A stretch of 53,574 nt of DNA, taken from the NCBI GenBank assembly GCA_017541205.1, contig JAFXZO010000025.1, positions 1 to 53,574 on the forward strand. The letters are read 5' to 3'. This stretch comes from Clostridia bacterium. GTDB lineage: Bacteria; Bacillota; Clostridia; Christensenellales; Aristaeellaceae. Of this stretch, positions 53,011 to 53,574 are shown in pieces. Both the position numbers and the translations under genes were made by a program. Within the stretch, counting starts at the first letter, position 1. The number at the start of each line of letters is the position of its first letter. The notes under the pieces are model-generated. The model saw only the letters and a program-made list of their open reading frames with translations, did not search any database and was not told the DNA's origin.

Positions 53011-53574
53011 TTATTGGCCGGCCATCCGCTTGTAGTTGGCAAGACGGACCTTGGCATCCTCTTCGTTCTGGGCAAAGAGCGTCTCGGCGGCGTCGGGGAA
53101 CATCTTCAGCAGCGTCTGGTAACGGGTTTCGCCGCGGATGAAGTCCTGATAGCTTTCGGTGGGATCCTTGCTGTCGATGGTGAGGGGCTGTTCCAGATCG
53201 GGGTTGTAGCGGTACAGCGGCCAGTAGCCGGCGGCAACGGCCTTGCGGATCTCGGCCTGGGCCTTGCTCATGTTGATGCCATGGTTGATGCAGGGCGCGT
53301 AGGCGATGATCAGGGACGGGCCGTGATACTTTTCGGCTTCGATCATGGCCTTGATCAGCTGGGCGGGATTGGCGCTCATGGCGACAGTCGCCACATAGAC
53401 GTAGCCGTAGCTCATGGCCATCATGCCCAGATCCTTCTTCTTGGTGCGCTTGCCGGCGGCGGCGAACTTCGCGACCGAGCCGGTGGGGGTGGACTTGGAG
53501 GCCTGGCCGCCGGTATTGGAGTACACTTCGGTATCCAGCACCAGCACGTTGACATCCTGGTTCTGGGCCAGCAC
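53011..53574 (-). CDS. nifJ: Pyruvate:ferredoxin (flavodoxin) oxidoreductase, C-terminal part, cut by the window edge
   Basis: The last 187 residues are present; the family is about 1170 residues. VLVLDTEVYSNTGGQASKSTP is the end of the thiamine-diphosphate binding region with the characteristic NTGGQ. AYAPCINHGI and the terminal domain IDSKDPTESYQDFIRGETRY match. The enzyme converts pyruvate and CoA to acetyl-CoA and CO2 and reduces ferredoxin, the core step of clostridial fermentation. The gene ends at TAA 53011 and is followed by a strong terminator. Confidence 0.96.
   Translation of the reverse strand: MLAQNQDVNVLVLDTEVYSNTGGQASKSTPTGSVAKFAAAGKRTKKKDLGMMAMSYGYVYVATVAMSANPAQLIKAMIEAEKYHGPSLIIAYAPCINHGINMSKAQAEIRKAVAAGYWPLYRYNPDLEQPLTIDSKDPTESYQDFIRGETRYQTLLKMFPDAAETLFAQNEEDAKVRLANYKRMAGQ

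Overview
The window is a high-GC stretch of a Gram-positive, spore-forming anaerobe, most likely a gut or rumen member of Bacillota, class Clostridia. That reading rests on HrcA/CIRCE heat-shock operators, RNase Y, a YtfJ-DacF sporulation pair, a pyruvate:ferredoxin oxidoreductase, a glycyl radical enzyme with its activase, and many CUT1-type sugar ABC transporters. No rRNA, tRNA, CRISPR array, transposase or phage gene is visible. The assignment below class level is inference.

Layout. 1-3.6 kb: the 5' part of groL, groS with a perfect CIRCE operator, and rny behind a consensus promoter and a leader of about 297 nt. 3.6-15 kb: an MsmX-type ATPase, an AraC-type regulator, and a ten-gene minus-strand operon. 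In transcription order the operon holds an S-component-like membrane protein, two LplB/LplC-type permeases, a 695-residue secreted binding protein, two small membrane proteins, an ABC ATPase, two more small membrane proteins, and a GH105/GH88-type unsaturated uronyl hydrolase. The four small four-helix membrane proteins are not recognised and form the best candidate here for an undescribed system. 15-20 kb: a secreted FMN/FAD reductase, then a glycyl radical enzyme and activase of unassigned reaction. 20-34.6 kb: a second AraC regulator, a second LplB/LplC/binding-protein transporter without an ATPase, and three large glycosidases (divergent GH38-like, GH106-like, GH38), plus a cysteine-rich beta-propeller protein. 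34.7-36.7 kb: DUF2953-ytfJ-dacF. 36.8-43.4 kb: a small anchored protein, a GH31 glucosidase or xylosidase, Mrp, HtpG with its own perfect CIRCE, and an orphan MNT nucleotidyltransferase. 43.4-51 kb: a maltose/galactan-type ABC operon (binding protein, MalF, MalG, ATPase) and a secreted GH53 endo-galactanase. 51-53.6 kb: a GNAT acetyltransferase, two hypothetical membrane proteins and the 3' part of pyruvate:ferredoxin oxidoreductase.

The carbohydrate genes fit together as pectin and plant-glycan use. GH53 cuts galactan outside the cell. CUT1 transporters bring in oligosaccharides. GH105, GH106-like, GH38-like and GH31 enzymes finish them inside. The MsmX-type ATPases probably serve several transporters.

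Several non-coding structures stand out. There is a stem-loop just downstream of each binding-protein gene. A 102-bp tandem repeat has hairpin arms that differ in sequence but stay paired. A 206-bp element has terminal inverted repeats and several internal hairpins. A 95-bp nested palindrome lies in a 5' leader. A 10-bp motif recurs at three promoters. Starts were revised from the longest frames wherever a promoter or ribosome binding site decided the matter.
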